In this document: piece by piece, positions 10,720-22,902 of the stretch
Layout of the letters: every line of letters starts with the position of its first letter
Numbering within the stretch: the first letter of the stretch is position 1
DNA from: Ryuthela nishihirai
Lineage: Eukaryota > Arthropoda > Arachnida > Araneae > Heptathelidae
Direction of reading: 5' to 3'
Length of the DNA: 64,000 bases
NCBI GenBank assembly: GCA_038380435.1
Contig: JAWZYU010000011.1
Location: 85,784,501 to 85,848,500 of the forward strand
Position numbers and translations under genes: made by a program
Notes under the pieces: generated by a model
The model's input: only the letters and a program-made list of their open reading frames with translations
What the model was told of the DNA's origin: nothing
The model's database searches: none

Positions 10720-12000
10720 TTTGAGGTTAAGGAGTTTTGAATGTGGCCCGTGACATTCCGCATTTCAACTGACCTTGATTCTTGCGACCATTCGGATTCA
10801 ACGTTAACCATCCTGAACTAACGTTTTCATCATTCCCTATTCTTAGGGGGGAGGGAAAGCAGCGGGTTTTAATATTTCGTAGCCTATGACACTCCCCGTC
10901 GCAAGCATTCATTTGACGCATAGCTTGATAGTTTCTGCACTCGTGTTTCTGCAGATATGGAGGTACAATGATTTTCATATTTCTCCTTTTATAGGGGGGA
11001 GAGAAAGCACGGGGATCAATTTTTACAGCCTATGACACTCACCGCGTCACAAGATTCCATTTGACATAAAAATCAATAAAGTTGTGTTCGAAAGCTACGG
11101 TAGACCAACTATTTTGAAAAATCAACAAATCGACAAAGGAGGAGCCAAAAGCAACAAGATGATAGGTTAAAAATGGTTCCAAGATACAAAACAAAGTCGG
11201 AAAAATGACGATTTGTTTATGGGGAACACAGAAAGTTTGATGTTTTCATAAAAATCGAAATCTAAGTAGAAGATGTTTTAAAAATCTATCTTCCTATATG
11301 CACCCTAAAAAGTAGAGAATAAAATTACAGTAAATCATATTGATGGTGCAATCACTCACTGAATTCGCTTTCATTTCAAATAAAGATCTTTATCTTTCTT
11401 TGAAAGGATAAATTTTTCTTTCAAGAATGCCTGTCTTCCTTTGAATATTTCCTATATCATATTTCAATACCTGATTGATCATCAATGTGATTTAGTTTTA
11501 TTTTCTATATTTTAGAGTGCATATAGAAAGATAAGCATTTTTAAAACGTTTCAATTTATTTACATTTTTTCTGTCCCTAAAAACAATTACCTCCAATTAC
11601 TTTATTTTTTCGGAGGGAGAGGTTTTGTTTGATGTATCCCATGACATAGTACACGTCACAAGCTTTAATTTCAGCTATAACTCGTTATGGCCCCTGCTAA
11701 ATTACGTTCCCTGTTGAGAACGGGGTCCTCATATAAGCTTACATTTGCATTACATTACATCGAAATTGCGTGTCTTCGTGTGAGAAGAGGTGGAAAAACG
11801 ATTTTCCCTTTTCTTAAGTGGAAAGAAATCATATTTTTGTTTTATTGCCCACAACATTCTCCACTTCGCGAGCTTTCATCTGATGTTCTTGTTATGTTCG
11901 GCCCTCGCGTTTCAAGAATGTAACTGAACAATCGTTTTCATATTTCCCCCTTATATGGAGGGAAGAAGGGGGAAAATCTGTATAACCCTCTTGATGCTCG
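10720..12000. repeat. Degenerate reiterated repeat block 1
   Basis: Several diverged copies of one phrase recur: GCCTATGACACTC, then CGTCACAAGCTTTCATTTGACATA-like, then GTTTTCATATTTC(T/C)CC, then a G-rich GGGGGGAGAGAAAGC. Two units are about 148 bp apart (ATTTGAC at about 10911 and 11059). Further units follow at about 11600-11960. The same phrases occur at 21.8-22.3 kb. A MITE (11277-11546) sits inside the block. No coding potential is seen. Confidence 0.6.
11277..11546. mobile_element. MITE family M, copy 1
   Basis: About 270 bp, with ends that are diverged inverted repeats of about 90-100 bp. It begins TTTAAAAATCTATCTTCCTA and ends with the counterpart. The inner arm has CCCTAAAAAGTAGA and TTGATGGTGCAATCA. 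It matches two other copies here (21492-21749 and 61741-61996). The superfamily is unassigned. Confidence 0.75.
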
Positions 12001-13038
12001 CGTGAACTACAGCGTGAGAATTACGTCACCAACTACTTCGAACCAACCTAACTTAAAATAAGAAATAAGTTGTAATTAAGAGGAATTGGAGTGTGAAGAA
12101 AGACGTAGTTTGTTTTAGTCTGTGTGGTATAGTTAAAAAATGTTTTCATTTGGTGTGTTCTTGGGAGATTTTATAAGTTTATTAGTGTTGAACCTGTTAG
12201 CGGATTGCAAGAAAAAGAAGGACTCTTAGGATATTTAAAAATATGATTGAGGAGGTCATATGTTAGTTGAACAAACAGAGCTGATCTTAACTTTTCTGTA
12301 GGAAGAGTTCATCAATATATTTAGTTCTTTAGTAATTGGTAAGGTTATTCTCCATAGATTGCAGGTTTGCTCACAAATATGATTCTGCCACTTATCGACT
12401 GATGTAAAAGCCTTATATTATGCTTTGTGTGTAGATAGTAAGAATTGTAACAGGTGTTAAATTCTTTTGAAGATTTATGTTTATACTGATATAGATTTAT
12501 ATTGAGTTGAGTTTATATAAATGGTTTCATTCATACTTTTGTAACAAATTACATTATTTTAGAATTATAATTTTTAAATACTAATTTTTGAACTCGCGCT
12601 CAGTTCCATCCATTTAATTCATAATAATACATTTGAAATATTGCACTGTTTAATTGTCGGTTACCCATTGAATCTTTTTGAGTCATATAAGGTCCAATGA
12701 TTTAATGGAACAATTGCTTAAACGCACAGAACAGGCAGAATGAGATATCTATTGTGGTTCTATCATAGATTCACAAATGTGGATATAATGTTAAAATTTA
12801 GTTCATCCAGATCCAGTAAATGTCAATGAACTTTGGTTGCGACATATTTCATATTTCTGTGACGTTGAAGAGTGTAAATAATTCCATCGAGCAAACTGTG
12901 TCTCTTAGCACTGATTGTATGGTCTTTATTCTTCTAAATGCTTGGAAAGAGAAAGAGCAAAGGACCGAATCGATGGTTATCCTCTATCTCTTTGCTCAGA
13001 GATAGATTCCTTAAGAGAGATGGCTTAGATGATAGGAA
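12001..13038. other. AT-rich unassigned sequence
   Basis: No gene or repeat family recognised. Confidence 0.35.
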
Positions 13039-13147
13039 CTCGATTCCTTCTAAGGTGAGACCTAGTGTGAATCACCTTAGAAGGAATCGAGATTAATTAG
13101 AATCGAGGTGAGACCTAGTGTGAATCACCTTAGAAGGAATCGAGATT
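13039..13147. repeat. Perfect 20-bp hairpin plus 41-bp direct duplication
   Basis: Arms 13039-13058 and 13072-13091 (CTCGATTCCTTCTAAGGTGA and its complement) are perfect around a 13-nt loop. The loop plus right arm (13054-13094) is then repeated exactly at 13107-13147. Confidence 0.9.
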
Positions 13148-13429
13148 TTCAATTATGATCAATTTTAGGGAAAGAATTCATCCTCAAAGAGAAGTAAAAG
13201 TGTTCATTGCAGTCAGTAGTCATGTAAAGGTCAGACATTTTCAGAGTCTGTTGGTCAGCTGTCAGTAATTACAATCGCAGATGAGTCCTAAAAGAATTAG
13301 AAAATTGTCTCCGCAAAAATAAAAAAAAATATTATACATTGGTGATGTAAATTTTGATGTAAACAGGTGTAATAATGAATATGAAAGTATAGAAGCATTA
13401 TGTATTTATTGCGCATGTAAATTATTATA

Positions 13430-15170
13430 CCACAATGACACTTTTAACATTAGTTGCTAGACAATTATTTTCAGAAGCACCAATTATTTAAATTTTTGAA
13501 AAAAACAACAACACCAAACATCAATAGAACAGAGGTAATTAATCACTATTCGTTATTGTTGGTAACAAATGGACAGAATATAAGAAAAAATTACAAATTT
13601 AAAATTATTGGTACTGAAATAAATTATTTGAAATTTTAAAAACAAATAGAGCATTAACAGTTAGACAGAATTATTTATAAAGAAATGTACATTTGGCTTG
13701 TGAAAAATTTATTGATATGGCACAAAAAGTAGTTCAAAACAATACTTTTTTAAAAAAAAAAAGATTTCTTATCCCAAAATTAATAATAAAATTTGAAACA
13801 TAATTTGATTAGACATGACATTAAAACTATTATTACTAAAAAATGCATCTAAAGCTAAAAATGCGTAATGCATAAAGGAATGTAAATATACTCGTGTGAT
13901 TAAAAACTTAAGCAAATCGTAAAATCAACCAATCTGTAAAAAAAAACTAATAATGATAAAAGAAAAGATTGGAAACTAGTTAATCAAATAATAGGAATTT
14001 CTGCAGAAGATACTATGTTCCCTAATAGAAAATAAATTAATGAACATTTTATTAATGTTGAAGGCAAAAAATAAACATTTTCTGAAATATCCCTCCGATG
14101 AAAATGAACAATTATTAAATGAACAAAATGTGTCTTTGAAATCAATATATTTGGAACATAAAACTGTTAATAGGAAAATATGATATATCGTCTTAACTGT
14201 AGAAAACAAAGAAGCAACAAGCTCTGAGGTTTATCTCCGGATATTTTAAAGTTATATCTAAATATAAATTAGACTTAAAAATTAATAAAAACTTATCAAC
14301 TGAAAGAGAAAATTTTACCGCCGATATGAAAGCATCCGTAATTCGACCTTTTGCAAAGCTAGTTATAAGAATGATTATTCTAGTTATAGACAAATTGCAA
14401 TATTGCCATTACTTTTATAGAGTTATTGAAAAATTGTAACGAAGGAAATTTTGAGTTGCGTAGGTAATTTAAATTTGTTTGCCAATTATAATAATGAATT
14501 TCGCAAAAAATATTCGCAATGCTTTTCCTTAAATTTAATCTATTACTTTTTAAAGAAGTGAATAATAATAGTGAAGTTTTCACAGTTTTCCTTGAAATTC
14601 GAAAAACATTCTATTGCATTAATCATGAGAAACTATCGACATTTGGATTCAAAAATATGGTTTATAATTGTGTCAAATATTAAATTGAAATCATGCCTTA
14701 ATTAATAATATAGGAAGTGATGCTATTTTCATTTAATCCGTTTTTGGGTAAATTATTTTTATTAACGAATTTTCTAACGTAAATATTTCTTTTATTGCTG
14801 ATGATACAACTTTAATACTGGACGCAGATAAGTGCCATATATTATTAATAATATTAGAACAGATTTAAAGATTAGTAATTGTCAGCTTATGAAGAATGAA
14901 CTGGAAATAAATATAAAGAAAACCAAATATATATTATTTATTTGAAGAATTTTAATTCTTAGAAATTTTATAATAGAACTTCACAAATAAATTGTAAATA
15001 CTGTAATCCATGTAATTGTGAAACTATACCAAAATAATTATTTGGATATAATGTTCGACTCCAATTTAAAATGGGAAACACGTTTAAAATACGCAAAAAT
15101 GAAATTTCTTTCAAAGAATTATTTAGGGAAAAATATCCTTCGCGATACTTATTTTTCATGAACAAATCTG
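13430..15170 (+). pseudogene. Non-LTR retrotransposon RT fossil (CR1/L2- or Rex-like)
   Basis: Broken frames translate to a worn reverse transcriptase. About 14575-14650 gives VFTVFLEIRKTFYCINHEKL, matching the VxxxFLDxxKAFDxVxHxxL block. About 14780-14820 gives NISFIADDTTLILDA, matching the YADD block. Upstream AT-rich frames from about 13430 (for example around 13980-14170) may be the endonuclease-RT linker. There are many stops and frameshifts. The clade is uncertain; Jockey is an alternative. Confidence 0.6.
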
Positions 15171-16834
15171 ATTTAATATATGGAAGCGATTGTTGGGAAG
15201 GAAATTGAAAATCTAATTTTCAGCCGTTATGTTTCGCGTGAAATGGATTCATGCGAAATTTATCACAAAATTTTTATTCCAGTTTAAATTCCTCCTTTCC
15301 GGAGTTCCAAAATTTTACCTTTCAGAAAAATATATATATATATTTTTTCGCAATATTTGTGCACATAAATCAGCATCCGTTTCTCAAATATTAATCCTCC
15401 ATATAGTTTACAGTATTGGAATTCTCGTGGACGACAAGTTCCCTGATCTCCTAGTTTGCATGCCAAAAATACAAATGCTGGAAGAAATTCAAATAAAAAA
15501 TAATATAGGCTAGCTTTCGTCCTGGTGCTGTGGATCCTCTGAGTTTGAGACTGATAAACTAAAGTTTTATTTTATGTTTTCATACCTCTTAATATTGTGC
15601 ATATTTTATTTTTATATTTTTGCTCCCTCCCAATAGAGTTAAGATTAATGGGAGGCTTTTCGCTGAAGCAGTTAACAAACGTATTATTGAAATATTACAA
15701 CTAACGTAAACATCTGTTTTCATTACAGTTTTTCATATGCCCATTTCTTAATCTTGAACAATATACTTAAATATGAATGTATTATAGAACAATATTAAAA
15801 TAGTTGTAAAACACCAAATATTTTTGTGTGCAACTCGACAAAATGCTGTTGCGTGTTTTCGTCGGCAGCCGGTTAGCTTTAGTTTAAGTTTGGCAGCTCA
15901 GGAAGTTTCAAAGTCGTATGTCGATGCAATGGATGCACGAAGAATCGAACGACAAATAACGACGTATAACGTGCTTTTGAATTCTAGAAGAGAAGCAAAT
16001 AGCTTTCTGCTGCCTTCCAAAATAAACCCACCACCATCATCGGATCAATTGTAAAGGGAAACCCACTGAACAGCTAAGAGTAGATGAATGTTTATTATGC
16101 ATTTGAAAGTTCTTACACCAACGATTGCAATTTTTTCTCACCGAGGTGCAGGCGAGAGCAGAATATTCAATGCTAACCTTGTTCGGATTTGAACCCCGGA
16201 GTCTTTCGATTCGCTTCATAGCATCTGCACGTGTTTGCTTCTTTCCAATTGGCTCCATTGGGTGACAGGAGCGAGTGGCGAAACTCAAGGAAATTGAACC
16301 TCATTCTGACAAGGATTGCAGTTAATCCGCTTATCTGCACCTATAAAGATGAAAATAATACCGAGAAATCCCGTCCATCTTCACCCAGGGAACGAGACAG
16401 CATCTAATGCCTTCTGATGGATGAGAGGATTTAAGGGCATTATGTAAGATGTAACCTTCCTACCAGATTGTTTGCTTAAGTAGCTTGTAAAAGATAAATT
16501 GCAGTCACAATTTTGAATTTTCCACAAAACTCAGACAACTCGTAGGAAATGCGATTGCAGTGATTTCCATCATCGTCTCATGCGTAGGTTCGTTTGCACA
16601 AGAAATCTGAAGGCAAAACTGATCGAAATTCCTGTTTCGGTTCTTGTTTTTATTTTTGTATGAACAACGAATGTGACAGAAATAGTTTCGAGTTCTTTCC
16701 GTAATATTTCTTAAATATCTGCACAGCAAATTGAAGGATAAAAGGAAAGCAAAAGTAGGCCTTTGGATCCATCGTTCAATAGCAGCGATTTTGTAGCTGG
16801 GTTATTGTGCGGTAGTTTAAGTGACTATGAGTGA
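15171..16834. other. AT-rich sequence without a clear gene
   Basis: Nothing convincing. A 76-codon frame at 15824-16054 and a box-B-like GGGGTTCAAATCC on the minus strand near 16190 are noted but unsupported. Confidence 0.35.
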
Positions 16835-17080
16835 CACTTTTTTGTCCACAAAGGGTTAAATAGCCAGGTCATAATGACCCCTAGGGCTCAGACGGGCTTG
16901 GAAAGATTGGGATATGGGGATCAACTGGACAGCTGCTGACACTCACTTGAACAGAGCATGGCTCTTTCCTGCATACGGACTGTGGCTTAACGTCTAATCA
17001 GACGGACGGCTGCCTTTTCAGGCCCATCAATGTCTCTTTGTGACCGACTGTCGTGCTAGCAATTGAGAAAATCCCTCTCC
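16835..17080 (-). mobile_element. Diverged family A SINE, partial
   Basis: Antisense SINE body landmarks are in order: GACACTTTTTTGTCCACAA, GGCTCAGACGGGCTTGG, GGCTTAACGTCTAATCAGAC and GGACGGCTGCC. The tRNA head is missing or unrecognisable. Confidence 0.7.
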
Positions 17081-17150
17081 CCTGTTTTGTAGCATCACGT
17101 CCGTCGCTACTGCTGCTTTGAATCATTATGAACAAATTTTTGGTTCAGCT

Positions 17151-17527
17151 GGATTGCTTTTATCTCTGAGCAGCACTTTTTTTGCACACAATGGACTAAA
17201 TGGCCAGGTCACAAGGATCCAGAAGGCTCAGAGAAGATTGGGGAGAGGGACCCACTGGGCACTGTTAGGAACAGATGGTAGCATCCTACCAAGGCCACCC
17301 AGCTTGTTCTTTAACATGCACAGGTTATGACCCTCCTGCAGACAGTCACGACTTAACGTCCCATGCGACGGACGGAAGCCTTTCGAAGCCAATCGGTGTC
17401 CCCTAATGAACGAGGGAAGAGCGGAGAATTTTTGGGAGGTAAATCTCAACGCTGGCCAAGCTGGGACTCGAACCTGGGAAATTTAGATTAGGGGCCTAGC
17501 GTTCTACAGACTGAGCCCCCCCCCCCT
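17151..17527 (-). mobile_element. Family A SINE, near full length
   Basis: Same architecture as the copy at 5580-5969. The 3' end (CTCTGAGCAGCACTTTTTTT, antisense) is at the left. The tRNA-like head with box B antisense CTGGGACTCGAACCTGGG is at the right, ending in a C-run at about 17515-17526 that replaces the acceptor end. No clear target duplication. Confidence 0.85.
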
Positions 17528-17702
17528 GCCAAAATGGTCAGCAGAAAAATAACACATTGCCCCTGGCCAATATGCAATTCTCATTTTCGAACAGAATGCA
17601 GTTTGTTATTTTCAAACTTTAACACCCTCTAGCATTCGAACTAATGGACGTTTTAAAAAATACTAATGGTAATATTTCATTATTCATCTATCCAACACGA
17701 AA

Positions 17703-18030
17703 GAGAGGTTGGCTCAGTTGGTGGCGTGTCGGTCTCGTAACTGCAGTTTCCAGATTCGGGTCCCAATATTGAGAATTTTCTCAGTAAAACTTTCTCTGCC
17801 CTCGGCGAGAACTGGAATGCCAATTGTCTTCGAATGGCACCATCCGTGGGATGGGACATTCAATCGTGGCTCAGTGTGCACGAGACCATACAATGTTCAC
17901 GCTAAAGAACATGCTGGATAGCTTTGGCTATTCAGTGAATCCCCTTCCCAACCTTCTCTGGGCACTTGGAGTTCTTGTGACCTGACCAAGAGTGCACTAA
18001 AGGGTCGCTGAGAGTAAAATAACGCAACTC
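17703..18030 (+). mobile_element. Family A-related SINE, sense, with target duplication
   Basis: A tRNA-like head at about 17707-17765 shows box A TTGGCTCAGTTGGTGGCGTG and box B-like AGATTCGGGTCCC. A diverged body follows with the GTTCACGCTAAAGAACATGC and CCTTCCCAACCTTCTCTG core segments and the end GAGAGTAAAATAACGCAACT. Flanking direct repeats match at 13 of 14 bases (17689-17702 TATCCAACACGAAA, 18031-18044 TATCCAATACGAAA), which fixes both ends. This is a separate subfamily from the 5580 copy. Confidence 0.85.
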
Positions 18031-18044
18031 TATCCAATACGAAA

Positions 18045-18719
18045 TGACTTTTTATTTATCTCTAAGTGAAAAAATGCTGAATGCTTTAAGTGAATTTTGA
18101 TGGACAGACGAACAGAAGACTAGATAGAAATAATAGATTTCTTCAGAAACTAAAAAGGAAAAAAGTAAATACTCCCTTTTTTCTCTTCAGTGGGAACTCT
18201 TTTTTTCTCTTCAGTGGGAACTTTATGCGAGACAACAGCACTGAGACAACTGACTTTTTTTCGATTTTCATTTCACCCGTAAACAGACTTGATTTTTTCA
18301 TTTTGTTCATCTTTTTGCTTCCACGGCAAACGGGAAAGCAAAAAAAAAGATGAAGATAACAAATCAAAATCAATATTTAGATTTCACGAAAATTTATTGA
18401 AGAAAGAATTCTTAGGTGATGAAATTGGTTTAAGATGCTGTTTCTTTGCACGTGTTCTTTTCTCAACCCAAGGAATCTGGGAGACAAATTTTGGCCTTTA
18501 GGCTGTCCATAGGAAACGTCTCTGATCGCTTGTTGTGGATTTTCCTTCAGATTTTATTCTGATTAAAAACCTAAAATAAATGGCAAAAATTTGTCTCATA
18601 CTTTTAGGTCAACAAAAGCAATAAGACAATTTCAAAAATTGAAATTAATTTTCATCGTTTGCCTTGTCCGCAAGAGTTAAAAATTTGCATTTTGTTCTAT
18701 GAAGGCTTCATATATTCAT
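18045..18719. other. Unassigned sequence with a short tandem duplication
   Basis: CTCTTCAGTGGGAACT occurs twice in direct repeat at about 18181-18222. A purine/pyrimidine-rich inverted repeat (CATCTTTTTGCTT and its complement) lies at about 18307-18353. No gene is seen. Confidence 0.45.
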
Positions 18720-19085
18720 ACTTCGAAACAGGGACGTAACCCGGGGGGGAGGGTCCAGATCCCTCCACCCCTCCGAAAATCCGATCGTCTGTTTCGAATT
18801 CTCAAACGTCTACCTGCTTTGATATCCAAAACAACACAAATTTCTATAATTTAATTTATATAATTGTTGTCTTTGTACAATTTTATTTTAGCCCATAATA
18901 TACATATATCCGACACTAAAAACAGATTGAAAGAAAAGTATAAAATGTTATTCCATTTAAAATATTATTTTACACTTTCCTGTCCGGTGGAATATTTTTG
19001 TAATTGCGAAACCCTATTCAAGTCTTACTCTGAGATTCCCCCCCCCCCCCGAAGCTAAATCCTGGGTACGTGCCTGTTTCCAAGT
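18720..19085. mobile_element. Non-autonomous DNA transposon, possibly hAT-like
   Basis: The ends are imperfect inverted repeats: left ACTTCGAAACAGGGACGTAA, and right (complemented) ACTTGGAAACAGGCACGTAC. A G-run and a C-run lie just inside each end (about 18743-18751, 19039-19050). Length is about 366 bp with no transposase. CAGGGACGTA-type ends resemble hAT MITEs. I could not define a target duplication, so the superfamily is tentative. Confidence 0.55.
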
Positions 19086-19306
19086 GTCGGGTTGTTAAAT
19101 TGTCCGAAAATGACTGTCATAATAAAGTGCTATTCATTTCCTTTGTATGAAATTTGTTGGCAGCCTAAAAAAGAGTATAGACTAAATTTCATCTAATACT
19201 TTGATGGCGTGCAGCTGAATAACGCAAAGTATATTAATACTCCATATATATGAATATTATAAACTTCCTGAACCATTTTAACCTTCCTTAAGAGAGTGAA
19301 TTGACC

Positions 19307-19383
19307 TCTTCTTAGCTCAACGGGCAGAGCAATTGGTGCATTAGTCAGAGATCCAGAGTTTCAGTCAGAGAGGCAGTCGGTGT
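19307..19383 (+). pseudogene. tRNA-like sequence (tRNA pseudogene or SINE head)
   Basis: TTAGCTCAACGGGCAGAGCA is a good D-arm/box A. A degraded T-arm (GAGTTTCAGTC) follows at the right spacing. GACCTCT and AGAGGCA at the ends could form a partial acceptor stem. No CCA end or clean anticodon stem is seen, so this is probably not a working tRNA. Confidence 0.4.
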
Positions 19384-20329
19384 ATTTTTTTTTACCTTTC
19401 TTAATTTCTTTTAAATGACTCTCACTGTCAGTGATATTCGTTCATTCCTAATACTGGTTAAGTTTTAATTAACTTTTCTGGTAAATTCTTACGATTGTCA
19501 TTGCTCTTCTTTCAAAAAACTTCAGAAATCTTTAAATACTGAAATAATATTATTGAAATTCGATATTTCGATAGATTTTATTGACATCTTTTATTCGTTT
19601 TCTCTTACATTTTATTTCAAAATGTCTATTTTTGAAGAAACAGATTCAAATTTAAATTTCACTTGGCAATCCGGGGTTGTTACTTAACTTTTGCATTTGA
19701 GTTTTACCATTTTCTAGTAAGAGAAATTTCCTTCGGAGAGTGCTTTTAAAATATAATGTCCCCCTTTTTATACATTATTTATTTTAATTTCTTTTCAGTT
19801 TACCCAGCATTTTTTGGCGAACACCATCCCTGCCTGATCAGACAACGAGACTTCTAGCGTATGACGTGTACATGGATATCAGCACGAGAACCAACGAAAT
19901 GCTTTAGTTATTAGCTGTTATACTCAGATGTTACATTCAGATATATATATATACTTTAGCTGTTATATTCAGTTGCTGAATATTAACCTTACATTATTGG
20001 CATCGCATACTTTGTATCTCAGTGTTATGGTGAACATGGTTTAATCTCAGAATCGTTTCTACCCGTATCAGCAAAATGGCGCATTATCGTATTTTTCCTA
20101 TTCGTTTATATTGTCTAAAAGAAATCAATCGGCGCTTTTGATATTTCGACTGACTCTTGACTTTGAAAGTGACTCTGGATACGAAATTTCTTAACGTTTT
20201 TGAATTCTATGAACCGAAACGCACCAAGGCACCAATTTTCAGCTTCATAACCCACTTAGACCAAATTGGACCTCTGATCTTGAGGGACCTGCAGATCCAG
20301 AATTTCTAAACGTTTCTGATATAAGGAAA
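19384..20329. other. AT-rich unassigned sequence
   Basis: Only a short TA microsatellite (about 19943-19954) was noted. Confidence 0.35.
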
Positions 20330-21290
20330 GCTAATAAAAATATACTGAAATGGTACCTGAAGAAAAACAAAATTATTAATCATTATTTTGCGGGATTCAG
20401 AACATATTGTAGTATACTTGATAATATCTCTGAGCTACTCCTTGACTGACAAGATGCGATTTCTTAAGATCTTCTCAGTGCTGTTGTCTTTCTTGACATT
20501 AGCAAAGCCTTTGATCATATTTGGCAAAATGACAGTCTTCTTTGCAAAATAAGACAAAAAAATCAGTTTTTCTTGAAATTATATTATCATTGTCTTTGAA
20601 GCAAAGTAAAATATTCAGATTAAACTAGGTAATACACTTTCAAACCCAGTCCATCTTACTACAGGCATCTTGCAGACAACATTCTGTTCCCTATTTTATT
20701 GAAGAATTTTCTGCATGATCTGACTTCTATCATATTACAGACCTGAAAAACATCTGCAACAAACTATTTCATGTCTTCAATAATACTTCAAGAAATGAGC
20801 AGTTATTCTGCCCAATTTAAAAAAAACAGACTTTCACTTTAAATACACTGAAAGGTAAAAAATAACCCTAAAGTATTTTGATGATGCAATTAACTCAAAC
20901 TTCAGTTGGATTGAACTCTACCGAAATCTAACTCAGGCTGGAAAGAAACACCTTTAGCTGCTGATATGTATTGCTGGCACCACACGACGACGCAAACCTC
21001 AATGCCTATTAAATTTTCAGGCCACAATACTGACACCTAAACTGGAATATGCACCCGTCTTTGCCTGCAATGACTCTGAACATCTAAACAAAAAGTTAGA
21101 AGTCACACAAAACAACGTACTTAGAGTCTGCTTGGGATAAATTCAAACCTTCCCAACAATTTCAGTTTATGCTAAGACAAGAATTGTCCCACTGGAAGCT
21201 TTTAGAACTCAGGAACTGCTGATGAAATTTCTCCTAAGAATTGCCTCAAAACACTACTCATACCCGATACATAAAATCATTATTATAATG
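20330..21290 (+). pseudogene. Jockey-like LINE reverse-transcriptase pseudogene
   Basis: Broken frames give RT blocks in order: FRTYCSILDNISELLLD (about 20395-20447), SAVVFLDISKAFDHIWQND (about 20474-20530), and a C-terminal LEYAPVFAC...QNNVLRVCLG block (about 21040-21140) as in Jockey-type elements. The YADD block is not evident. Several stops and frameshifts make it dead. A scrap of MITE family M (AACCCTAAAGTATTTTGATG) lies at about 20866-20885. Confidence 0.75.
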
Positions 21291-21491
21291 CAGAAATTAC
21301 TGAAAAAAAATCAAAAATTCACAAAACAAATTTAAAATGGAAGGTTGTTGGATAACAAATTATCCCTCCCCCCACCTATGGAAAATCAACTATTCCAACA
21401 TCCCGAAAGTAAGCAAAATACACTGAAATAAAAAGTTACCTACCTTAAGTAGACATTCTGGACCATGTAAGAGATAAACTGAAAAAAAAAA

Positions 21492-21749
21492 GTTAAAAAT
21501 ACCTATCACTCTATATCGCCCCTGAAAAGTAGAATATAACCCTAAAGTATTTTGATGATACAATCAGTCACTGAATAACTATTCACTTCAAAGGAAGATA
21601 GGATGCCGGCATTCTTGCTGAATATGTAAATCGGGTCCCTATCTATTCTTTGAAGTGAATAAGGTATTCGTGACTGATTGCATCATCGAAATACTGTAGA
21701 ATTATTTTCTACTTTTTAAGCAGCATGTAGAATGCTAGGTATTTTTAAA
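21492..21749. mobile_element. MITE family M, copy 2
   Basis: About 258 bp, ends inverted over about 100 bp (AAAATACCTATC... and its complement ...TAGGTATTTTTAAAA). The inner arms carry TGATACAATCAGTCACTGAA and ATTCACTTCAAAGGAAGATA. A short non-palindromic centre includes GTAAATCGGGTCCCTAT, shared with copy 3. Confidence 0.8.
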
Positions 21750-21779
21750 ATTTTTTAATTTTTTTCTTTTCGTCACTAT

Positions 21780-22330
21780 AAACGTCAACCTTCAGAAATT
21801 TTCATTTGATATACGATTCAGAAACATTGACCCACATTTTCCCTTTCCTTTCCTTAGTAGTCGTATTTGAGATAGCCCATGACATTGAGATGCCACTAGC
21901 TTTAATTTGAGACATAACTCGTTAACGTCGACTTCACCTAAATTTCTGTTCCCATTGTGGGAGGGGAGAATGGTGGGGGACATAATTCGAAATAGTCTAT
22001 GACGGTCCTCATATGAGATTTCATTTGACACCTAACTCTTTTTGTTTTGAGGCAATTCTAAAGTTAAAGTCGTAACTGTAGGCCCTCGCATTCGGAAGAT
22101 ATAGTCGAAGAACGACTCCTATTTTTAATACATATTTTCCTTTTTTAATAGTGAAGAAATCAAATGGGGATATCTTTTTACTGGCCGCAATATTCCCCAC
22201 ATCACAAGCTTTCATTTGACATACGACTTGTTATGTCCGACCCTCGAGTTCTGAAGATATAGCGGAACAATCGTTTTCATAGGGTTTTTTTTAGGGGGAA
22301 AGAAAGCTGCGAAGTCTCAGGTGCAAATGG
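21780..22330. repeat. Degenerate reiterated repeat block 2
   Basis: The same phrases as at 10.7-12.0 kb recur at about 110-190 bp spacing: TTTCATTTGACATACGA, CGACCCTCGAGTTCTGAAGATATA, AACAATCGTTTTCATA, and G-rich GGGGAGAA/GGGGGAAAGAAAGC. As in block 1, it lies next to a MITE family M copy. Confidence 0.55.
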
Positions 22331-22334
22331 GATC

Positions 22335-22545
22335 ATCCTATTGAGGCTATCCAACGTGCTTTCAATGTCTCAGTTGAGCAAAACAGATTTAAAAGTTGAT
22401 CAATGGAGGAATCTCATTGGCTCATTTTTCTCACCGACGACAACGCAAGGATGTTTGAATTGGTTCATTTGCGGACGAATAAGGGAATTTCAGATAACGA
22501 CCTGATGACATTGCCTGGACTATCAAGGGCCGTATCCTCATAGGA
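22335..22545 (+). pseudogene. Tc1-like transposase N-terminal fragment
   Basis: Matches, in opposite orientation, the 28,640-28,880 part of the Tc1-like pseudogene at 28 kb. Shared pieces include CCAACGTGCTTTCAATG, AACAGATTTAAAAGTTGATC and ATGGAGGAATCTCATTGGCT. It is flanked by an imperfect inverted repeat (ATCATCCTATTGAGG near 22332, CCTCATAGGATGAT near 22528). Confidence 0.6.
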
Positions 22546-22803
22546 TGATAGAAGCAGGGCTTTTCATTTTAATATATTAAAGAAGTTTCACGGAACTGGA
22601 AAAAAAAACTATTTTAAGCGATAAATATGAAGTTTCAATACAATACGTACCGAAATCTTGCAAAACATCTAAATCTAGTCTCCTCAGTTATAGCTGCGTC
22701 CCTGAAAAAAATAGTGCTTATTAACTTCGGTACACTTATTGACTTGTGTTGTTGTTGTGTGTACTTATTAGTAAAAGTTTTTTCAAAAATTATATTCCAT
22801 ATG

Positions 22804-22902
22804 AGAATATGAAAAAAGAGAATATTTCTCTTTTCTTCCAAAAGAGAATATCTTCTTCCAAAAGAGAATATCTCTTTTCAAAAGAGATATTCTCTTTTGG
22901 AA
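22804..22902. repeat. GAGAATAT reiteration ending in a perfect 23-bp hairpin
   Basis: AGAGAATAT recurs four times. The last part forms a perfect palindrome: arms 22856-22878 and 22880-22902 around a single-base loop. It sits immediately upstream of the LINE 5' region. Confidence 0.9.

Noticed and set aside
13039..13147. Hairpin plus duplication considered as a CRISPR-like or terminator structure
   Set aside because: Only two units, in a eukaryotic context, without spacers of regular size or any associated gene.
16037..16288. Box-B-like GGGGTTCAAATCC on the minus strand near 16190
   Set aside because: No box A at the proper spacing and no body shared with the SINE family. A chance match is likely.
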